Shown one piece after another: positions 26,699 through 36,122 of a DNA stretch of 64,000 nucleotides; position 1 is the first letter of the stretch; each line of letters starts with the position of its first letter. This DNA comes from Bacillota bacterium (GTDB taxonomy: Bacteria; Bacillota; DTU030; DUMP01), in assembly GCA_030154105.1 (NCBI GenBank), contig JASKKP010000005.1, positions 38,270-102,269 on the forward strand, given 5' to 3'. The notes under the pieces are model-generated. The model ran no database searches. It was not told where the DNA came from and saw nothing but the letters and a program-made list of their open reading frames with translations. The position numbers and the translations under genes are program-made.

Positions 26699-27427
26699 TT
26701 ACATTCCCAGCGGCCGGGAGAAAGGCAAAAGGCGGGCGGCCCAGGCGGTGAGGAGGGTAAAGCGGCCGGTTAAGATAAGAACGCCGAAGAAGAGGAGCAA
26801 AACCCCGGCCAGACGGGTGATGAAGGCCGCCGCGACACGGTTTTTCCCGAGAATTGGTAGAGCGCGCTCGAGGCAGGTGCCTACCACCAGGTACGGCACG
26901 GCCAGTCCCAGGGAGAAGGTGAACATGACGAGCATTCCTGAAGCAACCGTTCCCGTTGCCCCTGCGGCGAGAAGGATCGAGTACAAGGTTGGTCCGAGAC
27001 AGTGGGAGCAGGCGATGGCGAAGAATAGGCCCCCGCCGAAGGCGGCGATCGGGCTACCTGCCAAAGCCACCAGCGGGGCCGGAATGGCGTGCTTGACGTG
27101 AGGGAGGTGTAGGATGCCCAGGAAACTAAAGGCCAGGAAAACCAGGAAGAGGCCGCCGATTAAGTTGAAGAGGCCAGCCCGCTGTAGGAGAAGGCGGCCA
27201 ACGGACCCGGCGGCGCCTCCGGCAAGGGTAAACACCAAGGTGAAGGCGGCGATAAAGGCGAGCGTATTTAGGAGAGCACGGCGTTTGAGGCTCGGACCGG
27301 CTGCGTCTAGGTTGCTCGGATGCTGGCCCAGGATTAAAGAGAAATAGGCTGTGAGCATGGGGACGATGCAGGGGGACAAAAAGGAGAAGATACCGGCCAA
27401 GAAAGCGACGGCGTAAAGCGCGCTCAT
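26699..27427 (-). CDS. CcdA/DsbD-type thiol reductant transporter
   Basis: A 242-residue membrane protein with six helices that passes electrons from cytosolic thioredoxin to extracytoplasmic thiols. The start ATG 27427 overlaps the stop of the upstream gene (ATGA). The two redox cysteines are in FLSPCIVPMLTAYF near residue 18 and in ACSHCLGPTLYSIL near residue 126. The pairing with an anchored extracytoplasmic protein suggests a small redox unit for cytochrome or disulfide maturation; no thioredoxin-like partner is adjacent. Confidence 0.87.
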   Translation of the reverse strand: MSALYAVAFLAGIFSFLSPCIVPMLTAYFSLILGQHPSNLDAAGPSLKRRALLNTLAFIAAFTLVFTLAGGAAGSVGRLLLQRAGLFNLIGGLFLVFLAFSFLGILHLPHVKHAIPAPLVALAGSPIAAFGGGLFFAIACSHCLGPTLYSILLAAGATGTVASGMLVMFTFSLGLAVPYLVVGTCLERALPILGKNRVAAAFITRLAGVLLLFFGVLILTGRFTLLTAWAARLLPFSRPLGM

Positions 27428-27951
27428 TTCTCTTCCCGCCACTTGGTCAGCTCCGGTTGGCCCCAGCGGAGTACGTGCGGCTCTTCGCCTTTAATGCCCC
27501 TGAGGCTCAGCTCCAGACGAGTAGTACCCTGGCCTACGTACGGGTTTCCCTTGTCGTCCCGTGCCGGTAAAGAGAGGATCCCGTAGCGGTGATGGGAACT
27601 TTCGCTTTCCGGGGTCCAGGTAAAACCTACTTGGATGGGACGGCCGTCGACCATAAGCCGGGCTCCGCGCGCCGGATCGTAGGCCATAAGGTCTCCCGCA
27701 TGGGTCTCCAGGGCCAAGCGGAAAGAGAGGCGATCAGGACCGGCTTCGGCCGGGCTGAGCAGGGTGGCCGTAACCGTGACCCCACCCTTTTCGCACGTTT
27801 GGCTATACGCGGCCGGTGTAGTAGCGGCTGCGGCGCCCGTTTCGTCCTGCGCCGGGGGCCGTGTCCGCGAAACTGCCGTCCAGCCGAACCACGAAACGGC
27901 CAAGATTACGGCGGCGATGATCGCCACGAAGGCTACTTTTTTCACCCGCAC
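27424..27951 (-). CDS. Membrane-anchored extracytoplasmic protein of unknown function
   Basis: A 175-residue protein with one N-terminal helix (residues 5-25) and a beta-rich outer domain. The GTG start follows GAGGAGG. The segment CEKGGVTVTATLLSPAEAGP and later ESSHHRYGILSLP, then RLELSLRGIKG, look like an immunoglobulin-like fold. A single Cys near residue 52 and a His pair near residue 122 could bind metal or haem ligands. It is co-transcribed and overlaps with the CcdA-like gene. I do not recognise a named family. Confidence 0.68.
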   Translation of the reverse strand: MRVKKVAFVAIIAAVILAVSWFGWTAVSRTRPPAQDETGAAAATTPAAYSQTCEKGGVTVTATLLSPAEAGPDRLSFRLALETHAGDLMAYDPARGARLMVDGRPIQVGFTWTPESESSHHRYGILSLPARDDKGNPYVGQGTTRLELSLRGIKGEEPHVLRWGQPELTKWREEK

Positions 27952-28105
27952 GGCAATTCCTCCTCATGGTAGAATTCTTGAAGCACCTCACGATAGTTTC
28001 GCCGCGAGATCGGGAACCCGGGTAGCGGGACGAGTTGCGCCCGTTTCCCCAAGAGCAATGCCGGCCTAATCGTAAGCTGCTGCCAGGGCGCTGACCGGGG
28101 CTACT

Positions 28106-28951
28106 TTACCGTACCAGGTAGAAGAGAAGCAAAGAGGTCACGGCCAGGGAAAGGGTGGCCACGGGGGCAAGCCAGGCGGGTTCGGCCTCGGCCTCCTGGG
28201 GCACAGTCGGCTGGCCGGCGGCTGCAGGCGCCCGCCCGGTAGCCAGGTACCGCCACAGCACCAGGGCGACCAGGATGAAGGCTGCGCTGGCCACGTGAGC
28301 CACGGTAAAGGGCCCGTAGACCACGGGGTTGGCGCGGAAGAACTCAACTACGCCCCGCACGGTGGCAAAACCGATGACGTAGCTGAGGAAGAGCTGGCCG
28401 GGGAAACTCACTTTAGTGCGCCGGCGCCAGAGGACGTAAAAGAGGAAGTAGTCTAAGAGAAACTCATACACCTGCACCGGGTGCACTAGCGTACCGCCTA
28501 CCATCACGCCCCAGGGCCAAGGCCGGGCCATAGGAACACCAAAAACGTCGCAGCCGGTGCGGCCGATGGCCTGGGCGAGGATGAGGCCGGGGGCGGCGGC
28601 GTCGGCCAAAGGCCAGAACGGGAGCGCGTGACGCCGGGTGTAGCCCAGGGCCACGGCCAGGCCGCCGAGAATACCGCCGTGGATGGAAAGACCGCCCTGG
28701 TCTAGCCTAAGCACGGCCAGTGGGTGAGACAGGTAGTACCCCGGTTGGTAAACGAGGACGTAACCCAGGCGTGCGCCCAGGATGCCCCCAAGCAAGGTCC
28801 AAAGGAGGAGATTCAGTACCTTTTCCTCGTTCAGCCCCAGGCGCCGGGCTTCGCGCACGGTCAGGCTGATCCCGGCTGCAGCTCCTAAAGCGATGAAGAA
28901 ACCAAGGGTATGGATTTGTAACGGACCCAGTGAAAAGAGAACGGGCCGCAC
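28106..28951 (-). CDS. lgt: Prolipoprotein diacylglyceryl transferase
   Basis: A 281-residue membrane enzyme that attaches diacylglycerol to the lipobox cysteine of lipoproteins, such as the PstS, TAXI and ABC binding proteins in this window. Seven helices; conserved patterns LGAAAGISLTVREARR, LGARLGYVLVYQPGYY, the Lgt motif LSIHGGILGG near residue 92, and AIGRTGCDVFGVPM near residue 128 corresponding to the active-site region. The C-terminal 50 residues contain an extra Pro/Glu-rich linker and a last helix. It appears monocistronic. Confidence 0.94.
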   Translation of the reverse strand: MRPVLFSLGPLQIHTLGFFIALGAAAGISLTVREARRLGLNEEKVLNLLLWTLLGGILGARLGYVLVYQPGYYLSHPLAVLRLDQGGLSIHGGILGGLAVALGYTRRHALPFWPLADAAAPGLILAQAIGRTGCDVFGVPMARPWPWGVMVGGTLVHPVQVYEFLLDYFLFYVLWRRRTKVSFPGQLFLSYVIGFATVRGVVEFFRANPVVYGPFTVAHVASAAFILVALVLWRYLATGRAPAAAGQPTVPQEAEAEPAWLAPVATLSLAVTSLLLFYLVR

Positions 28952-29052
28952 TTCGAACCCCCCCTTACTACCAGATACCCCTATACGGTAGCATCTTAAG
29001 TATAACCCGGCGGGCGATCGGCGTCAACTGCCAACCTGGACCTCCATCCCGC

Positions 29053-29081
29053 TTGACAGCGGGCGTTCCATGGTTTATACT
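29053..29081 (+). promoter_or_regulatory. Sigma-A promoter of small His-rich protein gene
   Basis: TTGACA (29053-29058) and TATACT (29076-29081) with a 17-nt spacer, about 50 nt before the gene at 29134. The near-perfect match suggests strong constitutive expression. Confidence 0.8.
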
Positions 29082-29133
29082 AAGGGCAGGAGACTACCCT
29101 AAGGGGGTAGAGGTATTTTAGGGGGTTGAAAGC

Positions 29134-29346
29134 ATGGGTTGCTGCGGTCCTCACGGGCATGGCTCAATTTACGGTAGCGGAAACGCTCATGCGGGACACC
29201 AAGCGTCGAAGACCGGTCCGGACGGCTCCGGCCAGGTAGTGCATGAGGCGGCGCACCATGAGGCTGCGCCGGGCGGCGTGAATTGGGGCCTGATCTTCCT
29301 CGTCGCTCTCGTCGTGGTGGGGGTAGGCTACTACCTCCTGCGGTGA
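29134..29346 (+). CDS. Small His/Gly-rich tail-anchored membrane protein
   Basis: A 70-residue protein with its own consensus promoter and terminator. It begins MGCCGPHGHGSIYGSGNAHA, with a Cys pair and several His, then VVHEAAHHEAAPGG, and ends in one hydrophobic helix (residues 48-68) finishing YYLLR. The Cys/His content suggests metal binding at the membrane surface, but no family is recognised. The GGGGTTG site 7 nt before the ATG supports translation. Confidence 0.65.
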   Translation: MGCCGPHGHGSIYGSGNAHAGHQASKTGPDGSGQVVHEAAHHEAAPGGVNWGLIFLVALVVVGVGYYLLR

Positions 29347-29376
29347 ATTCGTCGGCTTAAGTTGCCCCTGCAGTCG

Positions 29377-29404
29377 GCCTGGGTTTATACCCGGGCTTTT
29401 TTGT
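29377..29404 (+). terminator. Terminator after small His-rich protein gene
   Basis: GCCTGGGT (29377-29384) pairs with ACCCGGGC (29389-29396) with one G-T wobble, followed by seven or more T residues. Confidence 0.85.
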
Positions 29405-29408
29405 TCGT

Positions 29409-29437
29409 TTGCCGATTCCGGTCGGATAAGGTATAAT
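29409..29437 (+). promoter_or_regulatory. Sigma-A promoter of yacP-tsaC block
   Basis: TTGCCG (29409-29414) and TATAAT (29432-29437) are 17 nt apart, 30 nt upstream of the NYN-domain gene. Confidence 0.75.
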
Positions 29438-29466
29438 CAGGAAAGAAACCCCGGAAGAGAAGGGAA

Positions 29467-29967
29467 GTGACCCCGGTACGTTACATTGTCGACGGCTATA
29501 ACCTCATTCGCCGCACGCCGGCGCTTCTGGAGTTGGAACGCCGTGCCCTGGAGGCAGGGCGTGAGGCCCTTCTCGACCGGCTCTTCCTGTACAAGGCTGG
29601 GAAAAATATTGAAATTACTGTGGTCTTTGACGGACCGGGCGGGAGCGGTTTCTGGGCGCGCGGCGGCATCCGCGCGGAGTTTGCCCGGCCGGCTGATGCG
29701 GCCATCATTGAGTTGGCCGGCCCTGGGACGGTGGTGGTAAGCTCGGATAATGAGGTGCAGGAAGGTGCCCGGCGCCGCGGGGCACGAACGCTACCGAGCG
29801 AAGAGTTCTGGGGTCAGGTGGTCCGCGCCATCGAGCGGCGGCGTTATCGACGGCCGGCCGAGGGCAGGCGGGCAGCTTTCCAAGGTACTTGGGACAAAGC
29901 TTACGATGAATTTGAGGACGACGAGGACGGGCATATGCCCAAAGGGCGCAAGAGGCGGAAAAGATAA
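29467..29967 (+). CDS. NYN-domain ribonuclease (YacP/Rae1-like)
   Basis: A 166-residue PIN-like nuclease. The GTG start follows GAGAAGGGAA. The opening RYIVDGYNLIRRTP carries the first acidic residue, and ITVVFDGPGGSGF and VVSSDNEVQEGARRRGA carry the others of the NYN active site. B. subtilis YacP (Rae1) cuts mRNA in the ribosome A site; the same role is likely. The C-terminal 30 residues are strongly basic (GRKRRKR), fitting RNA or ribosome contact. It precedes tsaC by 12 nt. Confidence 0.88.
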   Translation: MTPVRYIVDGYNLIRRTPALLELERRALEAGREALLDRLFLYKAGKNIEITVVFDGPGGSGFWARGGIRAEFARPADAAIIELAGPGTVVVSSDNEVQEGARRRGARTLPSEEFWGQVVRAIERRRYRRPAEGRRAAFQGTWDKAYDEFEDDEDGHMPKGRKRRKR

Positions 29968-29979
29968 GGAGAATAGGAA

Positions 29980-31050
29980 ATGGAGGTAGAGGTAATAAAA
30001 GGCACCAAAGTGCTAAAGGTGCGGAATAAGGAGGACCTGGAAGCCCTGGAAGAAGCGGGGGAGCTAATCCGCAGGGGCGAGCTGGTGGCCTTCCCCACGG
30101 AGACGGTTTACGGCTTGGGCGGCAATGCTCTGGACCCGGAAGCGGCGGGGAAGATCTATGCGGCCAAAGGCCGCCCCTCGGATAACCCGCTCATCGTTCA
30201 CGTGGCTCAGCCGGAAGAGATCAAGCCCCTGGTCCGGGAAGTACCGGAGGTGGCGGAGCGCCTCATGGAGCGCTTCTGGCCGGGGCCGCTCACCCTCGTC
30301 TTCCCGGCCCGCCCCGAAGTGCCGCGCCGCACAACCGGAGGGCTGGATACGGTGGCCATTCGCCTCCCGGCGCATCCTGTGGCCCTGGCCTTCATCGCTG
30401 CCGCCCGGCGCCCCATTGCCGGGCCGAGCGCCAACCTGTCGGGGAGGCCGAGTCCCACCACCGCCGAGCACGTGATAGCGGACCTGGCCGGGCGCATTGC
30501 CATGATCATTGATGCCGGCCATACGGGGGTGGGAGTGGAAAGCACGGTTCTGGATGTTACCGTAAGCCCTCCCCAAATCCTTCGCCCGGGTGGGATTACT
30601 TTGGAAGAACTGCGGCAGGTGGTGCCGGACGTTACCGTAGATCCTACCACGGTGCAGGACACGCCACCGGCGGTGGGCCGGGTAAGGGCGCCGGGGATGA
30701 AGTACAAGCACTACGCTCCTCAAGGAGAGGTAATCGTGGTGGAGGGTGCGCCGGAGCGGATTGCGGCCCGCATCGCGGCCCTCTACGACGGGTACGCCGC
30801 CCAAGGCAAAAAGGTCGTCATTATGGCTACCTGCGAGACGGCGAGCGCGTACGGCGAGCGGCGGACGGCTGTAGTAGGCGCGCGGGCCGACTTAGGAAGC
30901 ATTGCGGCCAACCTCTTCGACTTCCTGCGCCGTTTCGATGAGGAGGGCGTAGAGGTGATCCTCGCCGAAGGGGTGGAGATGGTAGGCTTGGGACTGACGG
31001 TGATGAACCGCCTGCGCAAGGCGGCCGGATACCATATCATCAAGGTTTAA
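29980..31050 (+). CDS. tsaC: L-threonylcarbamoyladenylate synthase (Sua5 type)
   Basis: A 356-residue Sua5-type enzyme making threonylcarbamoyl-AMP for the t6A37 modification of ANN-decoding tRNAs. The YrdC domain is clear: AFPTETVYGLGGNA near residue 35, KGRPSDNPLIVHV near 62, and AGPSANLSGRPSPTTAEHV near 147. The extra C-terminal Sua5 domain starts about residue 235 with APGMKYKHYAPQGEV. This long form is normal for Firmicutes (YwlC). Confidence 0.95.
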   Translation: MEVEVIKGTKVLKVRNKEDLEALEEAGELIRRGELVAFPTETVYGLGGNALDPEAAGKIYAAKGRPSDNPLIVHVAQPEEIKPLVREVPEVAERLMERFWPGPLTLVFPARPEVPRRTTGGLDTVAIRLPAHPVALAFIAAARRPIAGPSANLSGRPSPTTAEHVIADLAGRIAMIIDAGHTGVGVESTVLDVTVSPPQILRPGGITLEELRQVVPDVTVDPTTVQDTPPAVGRVRAPGMKYKHYAPQGEVIVVEGAPERIAARIAALYDGYAAQGKKVVIMATCETASAYGERRTAVVGARADLGSIAANLFDFLRRFDEEGVEVILAEGVEMVGLGLTVMNRLRKAAGYHIIKV

Positions 31051-31188
31051 AACAAAACCAACTTTCCTCGCACCTCGCGCGGAAAGGGACTTCCGTTAAA
31101 ATTAACGGCGTTAATGGTATAACCGCCCCGCCCAGGCGATAAAGTTAAAGGAAGGGCACAAGAGGCTAAAGAGCAGGGGGTACAGGAT

Positions 31189-31461
31189 TTGGTTTGGAAA
31201 ACGGTCTTAACGACTTTCTCGCTGGTTTTCTTGGCCGAGCTCGGGGATAAAACCCAGTTGGCTACGTTGCTTCTTGCGGCAGAAAGCGGTGCCCTCTGGT
31301 CGGTCTTCCTCGGTGCGGCAAGTGCCCTGGTGCTTTCTTCGCTTATCGGCGTCCTGGCCGGCGCGGCCTTAACTCGCTTCATTCCACCCCACTATCTCCA
31401 GATGGGCGCCGGTGTGGCCTTTATCTTTCTGGGTGTGCTTCTACTCTTCCGTAAGGGGTAG
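31189..31461 (+). CDS. GDT1/TMEM165-family (UPF0016) half-size transporter
   Basis: A 90-residue membrane protein with three helices and the family signature LAELGDKTQLATLLLAA (E-x-G-D-K-T) near residue 17. Full GDT1 proteins have two such repeats and transport Mn2+ or Ca2+; this single-repeat form may dimerise. The TTG start at 31189 follows GCAGGGGG. It sits between tsaC and the phosphatase gene with 6 nt to the latter, so it is probably co-transcribed. Confidence 0.85.
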   Translation: MVWKTVLTTFSLVFLAELGDKTQLATLLLAAESGALWSVFLGAASALVLSSLIGVLAGAALTRFIPPHYLQMGAGVAFIFLGVLLLFRKG

Positions 31462-31467
31462 TGAGTT

Positions 31468-31974
31468 GTGGCGAAAATAAAGGTCCTTTTTCTTTGCACC
31501 GGGAATACGTGCCGGAGTCCCATGGCGGCTGCCGAGCTCAGGCGCGCGCTGGAGCGCGAATTAGGGGAACGGGCATCGTCGGAAATTGAGATCGCCTCGG
31601 CGGGGTTGGCCGCCGTCCCCGGCAGCCTGGCCACTCCGCAGGCCATGGCCGTTCTGCGCGAAGAGGGGCTGGACTTAACAAAGCACCGGGCCCAGCAGGT
31701 GAGCAAAGATATGCTCAAAGAGGCCGACCTGGTGCTCACCATGACGCGGGCACAGAAAGAGCGCGTGGTGGAAGAGTACCCAGTGGCGCGGGGTAAGACG
31801 TGGGCCTTGGCGGAGGTGGCCGCTCTGGAGGGCGTGGATCCGCCCGGGCCGGGCGACATAAGCGACCCTTTTGGCCAATCGGAAGAAGTTTACCGCCGCG
31901 TGCGCGATGAGATAAAGGCCGCCTTGGGTCCGGTTATAAGCCGCATTAAGAAATTGCTGGCGGAAAAAGAATAG
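31468..31974 (+). CDS. Low-molecular-weight protein arginine/tyrosine phosphatase (YwlE-like)
   Basis: A 168-residue phosphatase. The P-loop FLCTGNTCRSPMAAAEL near residue 9 has Thr after the first Asn-bearing turn as in YwlE, whose Thr selects phosphoarginine. The general acid is in ISDPFGQSEEVY near residue 132. The length is slightly above the usual 150. In B. subtilis ywlE lies between sua5 and rpiB, as here, so protein-arginine phosphatase is the preferred call. Its McsB kinase partner is not in the window. Confidence 0.88.
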   Translation: MAKIKVLFLCTGNTCRSPMAAAELRRALERELGERASSEIEIASAGLAAVPGSLATPQAMAVLREEGLDLTKHRAQQVSKDMLKEADLVLTMTRAQKERVVEEYPVARGKTWALAEVAALEGVDPPGPGDISDPFGQSEEVYRRVRDEIKAALGPVISRIKKLLAEKE

Positions 31975-32055
31975 GCGGCAGGGAAAATGTTCCTTAAGGG
32001 CGAACCTTCTCCTACACGGCCTTTTTGTATTCAACAAGGTGGGGGAGGAGCGACG

Positions 32056-33693
32056 GTGCTGAGAAATCTGGGAGCGGTTTTGCGTGGCCTTCTCGCCCTG
32101 GCAGTGGCCGCGCTGTGCGGCGGTGGGTCCCTTTGGCTGTATGAAGTGCTGCCGGCAAACGGCATTCCGGCAGCAGCGGGGCTTTTCGTCTTTTGGCTGG
32201 CCGTGGCCGCGGGCTTTCTGGCGGTTGACTCCTTATGGCAGGACCGTTCACTGGCCCCACTGAAAGCTTACCTGGAGGCGTTGGCCGACGGCGAAACTTT
32301 CGCCGCTTTCCCAAAGCGGCTTACAGGAGCGGCTGCCAAGCTGGGTGGTCCCGTCCAGGAGCTGGCCGCGCGCCTGCAGCGCATGCTCGGTGAACTGCAT
32401 GTGGCCGCAGACCAGATGCGCACTGCCTCCGGCGAGCTGAAAAGCGGCGCCAGCCAGGCCCGTATTGCGGCTGAGCAGATAGCCCAGGCGGTTCAAGAAA
32501 TGGCCAGGCAGGCCGGCGCTCAGGCGGAGGCTGCGCGCGACACGGTTAACGCCGCTCAGACCGTGAGCGCCGGCGCCAGCGCCATCGCCGCGCGCGCCCA
32601 CGACACGGGGGAGGCGATGAGCGAGGCGGCGAAGAACGTTGCTACCGGCCGGGACGCTTTAGAGGCTCTCCTCAAGGCCGTTGAAGCGGCGGCCGAGCGC
32701 AGCCGCACCCTGGCTGAAGAGGTGCGCCGGCACACGGAGGGCACGCGCCAGGTGGGGGTGATCGTGGACAGCGTAACCCAGATTAGCGAGCAGACCAACC
32801 TTCTGGCTCTCAACGCGGCCATAGAGGCGGCGCGTGCCGGGGAGCAGGGGCGCGGCTTTGCCGTAGTGGCCTCGGAAATCCGTAAACTGGCCGAGCAGGC
32901 GGCTGCGGCGGCGAAGGAGATAACCGGCATTCTGCAGCGCATTCACGCGGAAGATACCGCCCTGGCCCAGGCCATGGACGAGCAGGCCGGCCAGGCGCGC
33001 CAGGCGGCGGCCGAATCCCAAGCGGCCCGCTCCGCCCTGGAGGCTATGACCACGGCCCTGGCCGCCGCTCAGGGGAAGGTGGGAGAGATCGTTAGTTTCA
33101 GCGCGCAGCAGGCGGAAAAGGCGGCCGAGGTCAACCGCCTCATGGGCGGCGTAAACGAAAGCGCCCAACAGACGGCCGCCGGCACGGAAGAAGCGGCCGC
33201 GGCGGCCGAAGAGCAGACGGCGTCGGTGGAGGAGATAGCCCGCGCCGCCGAGCGCCTAAGCGGCATGGCGGAACGGCTATACGCCGTCAGCCGCAAGTTC
33301 GGCAGCATTAAGGTACCGCCGGAGGTATTGAAAACCAGGGTACAAGAGGGTATGGCGGTCCTGCGCACTTTGGCGAGGGATGCGCACCTGGTCTCACTCG
33401 ACGGAGCCGGGCAGCTGAAAGTGCTCAAGGAAGCGTTAGCGCGCCACCCGCTCTTTGAGCTCCTTTTTGCCGCCGATGCCCAGGGCAAGATTACGGCCAT
33501 CACCGCAACCGAGATAGGCAACGTGGATGTCTCCCACCGCCCCTGGTACCAGGAGGCGCGGCAGGGCAAGGAATATACCTCCGAGGTGTACGTTTCCGTC
33601 GCTACCTACCGGCCATGCGTGACTCTTTCCTGCCCCCTCAAAGATCAGGACGGCAACCTGGTGGGAGTACTGGGTGGGGACATCAAACTCTAG
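32056..33693 (+). CDS. Methyl-accepting chemotaxis protein with C-terminal Cache-like domain
   Basis: A 545-residue receptor from GTG 32056, which follows GGGGGAGGAG. Two hydrophobic helices (residues 8-30 and 37-60) have only a short loop between them, so there is no extracellular sensor. A coiled-coil signalling domain spans about 100-420; its CheA/CheW-contacting tip reads [20 protein letters not shown] near residue 243. The last 115 residues form a Cache/PDC-like domain ([19 protein letters not shown], then [15 protein letters not shown]), placed after the signalling domain in the cytoplasm. It interrupts the conserved ywlE-rpiB order, suggesting insertion. Ligand unknown. Confidence 0.88.
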   Translation: MLRNLGAVLRGLLALAVAALCGGGSLWLYEVLPANGIPAAAGLFVFWLAVAAGFLAVDSLWQDRSLAPLKAYLEALADGETFAAFPKRLTGAAAKLGGPVQELAARLQRMLGELHVAADQMRTASGELKSGASQARIAAEQIAQAVQEMARQAGAQAEAARDTVNAAQTVSAGASAIAARAHDTGEAMSEAAKNVATGRDALEALLKAVEAAAERSRTLAEEVRRHTEGTRQVGVIVDSVTQISEQTNLLALNAAIEAARAGEQGRGFAVVASEIRKLAEQAAAAAKEITGILQRIHAEDTALAQAMDEQAGQARQAAAESQAARSALEAMTTALAAAQGKVGEIVSFSAQQAEKAAEVNRLMGGVNESAQQTAAGTEEAAAAAEEQTASVEEIARAAERLSGMAERLYAVSRKFGSIKVPPEVLKTRVQEGMAVLRTLARDAHLVSLDGAGQLKVLKEALARHPLFELLFAADAQGKITAITATEIGNVDVSHRPWYQEARQGKEYTSEVYVSVATYRPCVTLSCPLKDQDGNLVGVLGGDIKL

Positions 33694-33800
33694 AGGCGCG
33701 ACCCGGGCGCCTCAAATTTTTGTCTCTTTGGAGCAGGAAATGGCGGCGCCCAGGAAGAAGTGAACCTTTTCAGGGAATGAATACTCGAGAGGTGAAATTT

Positions 33801-34271
33801 ATGCGGCTTGCCATCGGGAGCGATCACGCCGGCTACGAACTCAAGGAAGCCATTAAAGGCTACTTAGATGAGCAGGGCCTGGCGTATCAGGATTTTGGAA
33901 CCTATAGTGCCGACTCCTGCGACTACCCGGATTTCGGCCTGGCGGTGGCCGAAGCGGTGGCGCGGGGCGACTTTCCCCTGGGAATCCTGATTTGTGGGAC
34001 GGGCATCGGCATGTCCATGGTGGCCAACAAGGTGCCGGGCGTGCGGGCGGCGCTCTGCAGCGACACCTTTTCCGCCCACTCCAGCCGAGAGCACAACCAC
34101 GCCAACATCCTGGTGCTCGGGGCCAGGGTGGTGGGAACGGGCCTGGCGCTCGATATCGTGCGTACCTGGTTGGCGGCGAGCCCCCTGGGCGGCCGTCATG
34201 CCCGGCGCGTGGAGAAGATTACGGCCATTGAGAAGAAGTACGGGAGGGAAGAGGGGTGCTGGAGGAAATAG
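33801..34271 (+). CDS. rpiB: Ribose-5-phosphate isomerase B
   Basis: A 156-residue isomerase interconverting ribose-5-P and ribulose-5-P. ATG 33801 follows GAGAGGTG and begins MRLAIGSDHAGYELKEAI, standard for RpiB. ICGTGIGMSMVANKVPGVRA near residue 65 contains the catalytic Cys and phosphate loop, and SREHNHANILVLGARVVG near 98 follows. The 3' end overlaps the next gene by 16 nt, indicating coupling. Confidence 0.96.
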   Translation: MRLAIGSDHAGYELKEAIKGYLDEQGLAYQDFGTYSADSCDYPDFGLAVAEAVARGDFPLGILICGTGIGMSMVANKVPGVRAALCSDTFSAHSSREHNHANILVLGARVVGTGLALDIVRTWLAASPLGGRHARRVEKITAIEKKYGREEGCWRK

Positions 34272-34825
34272 CCCGGCAAACAGAACAGGCCGCCCGGGAA
34301 CTTTTAGAACTGGCCAAGCTTGAGCCCGGGAGCATCCTGGTAGTCGGCTGCAGCACCAGCGAAGTCCAAGGCAAAAGGATCGGTACGAGCGGCAGCCGGG
34401 AGGTAGCCGCGGCCATTTTGGAGCCGCTCCTTCGCGTTACTTCTGAACAGGGCCTGTACCTGGCCGTGCAGTGTTGCGAGCATCTTAACCGGGCGCTGGT
34501 GGTGGAGCGCGCGGCAATGAAAGAATACCGCCTGGAACAGGTTATGGCCTACCCCATCCCTCATGCCGGCGGGTCCCTGGCCGCCCTGGCCATGGAAGCC
34601 TTTAAAGAGCCGGTCCTGGTGGAGCGAATCCAGGCGCACGCAGGGCTGGACATCGGCCACACCCTGATCGGCATGCACTTAAAGCCGGTGGCGGTGCCTA
34701 CGCGCCTCAGCATTGACCATATCGGCGCGGCGCCACTCGTGGCGGCGCGGACGCGGCCCAAGCTCATCGGTGGCGCGCGTGCCGTCTACGCTAAGCCGGG
34801 CACCCCGCCGGCAGACCAAAAGTAA
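34256..34825 (+). CDS. UPF0340 (YwlG) family protein
   Basis: A 189-residue cytosolic protein of the YwlG/TIGR01440 family. Recognised from GSILVVGCSTSEVQGKRIG near residue 27, QCCEHLNRALVVER near residue 73 and the late IGAAPLVAARTRPKLIGG. Its function is not known to me. The position between rpiB and glyA is conserved from Bacillus. GTG 34256 lies inside rpiB behind GGGAAGAGGG. Confidence 0.9.
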   Translation: MLEEIARQTEQAARELLELAKLEPGSILVVGCSTSEVQGKRIGTSGSREVAAAILEPLLRVTSEQGLYLAVQCCEHLNRALVVERAAMKEYRLEQVMAYPIPHAGGSLAALAMEAFKEPVLVERIQAHAGLDIGHTLIGMHLKPVAVPTRLSIDHIGAAPLVAARTRPKLIGGARAVYAKPGTPPADQK

Positions 34826-34852
34826 GAGAAGTCAAGGAAGGTGAATGGTCCC

Positions 34853-36100
34853 ATGGGGTCTCTGCAAACGGTCGACCCGGAGATTGCGCAGGCCATTTCC
34901 CTGGAGCTTAAGCGGCAGCGGGAGCGCCTGGAGCTGATCGCTTCGGAGAATTTTGTCAGCCGGGCCGTGCTGGAGGCACAAGGTTCGGTACTCACCAACA
35001 AATACGCGGAAGGCTACCCCGGCCGGCGCTACTACGGCGGCTGCGAGTTTGTCGACATCGCCGAACGCCTGGCCCGGGAGAGGGCCTGCCGGCTCTTTGG
35101 GGCGGAGCATGCCAACGTCCAGCCTCATTCCGGGGCCCAGGCCAACACCGCCGTTTATTTCGCTGCCTTAAGCCCCGGCGACACCATCTTGGGCATGCGC
35201 CTCAGCCACGGCGGGCACCTTACGCACGGTCATCCGATCAACCTGTCCGGAAAATGGTTCCGCATCGTCGACTACGGCGTGGATAAAAATACCGGCCGCA
35301 TCGACTACGAAGAGGTACGCGCCATCGCCCGGCGCGAGCGCCCGCGCCTGATCGTGGCCGGGGCGAGCGCGTATCCGCGCATCATCGATTTTCACGCCTT
35401 CAGGGCCATCGCCGACGAGGTGGGCGCCTTCCTTATGGTAGATATGGCCCATATTGCCGGTTTGGTGGCCGCCGGCCTGCATCCGAACCCGGTGCCCGTG
35501 GCCGATTATGTTACCAGCACCACGCACAAGACGCTGCGCGGCCCCCGGGGCGGCCTTATCTTGTGCCCGGAGAGGAATGCGCAGGCCATCGACAAGGCGG
35601 TGTTTCCCGGCATCCAGGGCGGCCCCCTCATGCACGTGATCGCGGCCAAGGCCGTGGCGTTCAAGGAGGCGCTCACGCCCGAGTTTAAGGCCTACCAGGA
35701 GCGCATTGTTGCCAACGCTCAGGCTCTGGCCAAGGGACTTATGGACCGCGGCTTTACCCTGGTTTCGGGCGGCACGGACAATCACCTCCTCCTCGTCGAC
35801 CTGCGCCCGCAAGGGCTGACGGGCAAGGAAGCGGAGCGTATCTTGGACGAGATAGGCATTACGGCCAACAAAAATACCATTCCCTACGATCCGGAAAGCC
35901 CCTTCGTTACCAGCGGCCTGCGCCTGGGTACTCCCGCCGTCACCACCCGCGGGCTTAGGCCGAAGGATATGGAAGAGGTGGCGGACATCATCGCCCTGGC
36001 GCTTACCAGGAGAAATGAGCCCGGACTTAAAGAAAAGCTGCGCGGCCGCGTGCGCGAACTCTGCGCCGCCTATCCTTTGTATGCGGATCTTGATGCATAA
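34853..36100 (+). CDS. glyA: Serine hydroxymethyltransferase
   Basis: A 415-residue PLP enzyme converting serine and tetrahydrofolate to glycine and methylene-THF. ATG 34853 follows AAGGAAGGTGA; GTG 34841 would add four residues and lacks a site. Motifs: [18 protein letters not shown] near residue 27, [18 protein letters not shown] near 51, and the PLP lysine in [15 protein letters not shown] near 222. It supplies one-carbon units, central in acetogen-like metabolism, and links to the serine genes at 52-55 kb. Confidence 0.97.
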   Translation: MGSLQTVDPEIAQAISLELKRQRERLELIASENFVSRAVLEAQGSVLTNKYAEGYPGRRYYGGCEFVDIAERLARERACRLFGAEHANVQPHSGAQANTAVYFAALSPGDTILGMRLSHGGHLTHGHPINLSGKWFRIVDYGVDKNTGRIDYEEVRAIARRERPRLIVAGASAYPRIIDFHAFRAIADEVGAFLMVDMAHIAGLVAAGLHPNPVPVADYVTSTTHKTLRGPRGGLILCPERNAQAIDKAVFPGIQGGPLMHVIAAKAVAFKEALTPEFKAYQERIVANAQALAKGLMDRGFTLVSGGTDNHLLLVDLRPQGLTGKEAERILDEIGITANKNTIPYDPESPFVTSGLRLGTPAVTTRGLRPKDMEEVADIIALALTRRNEPGLKEKLRGRVRELCAAYPLYADLDA

Positions 36101-36122
36101 ACCTGGGCAAGGGGGAGAAGAA

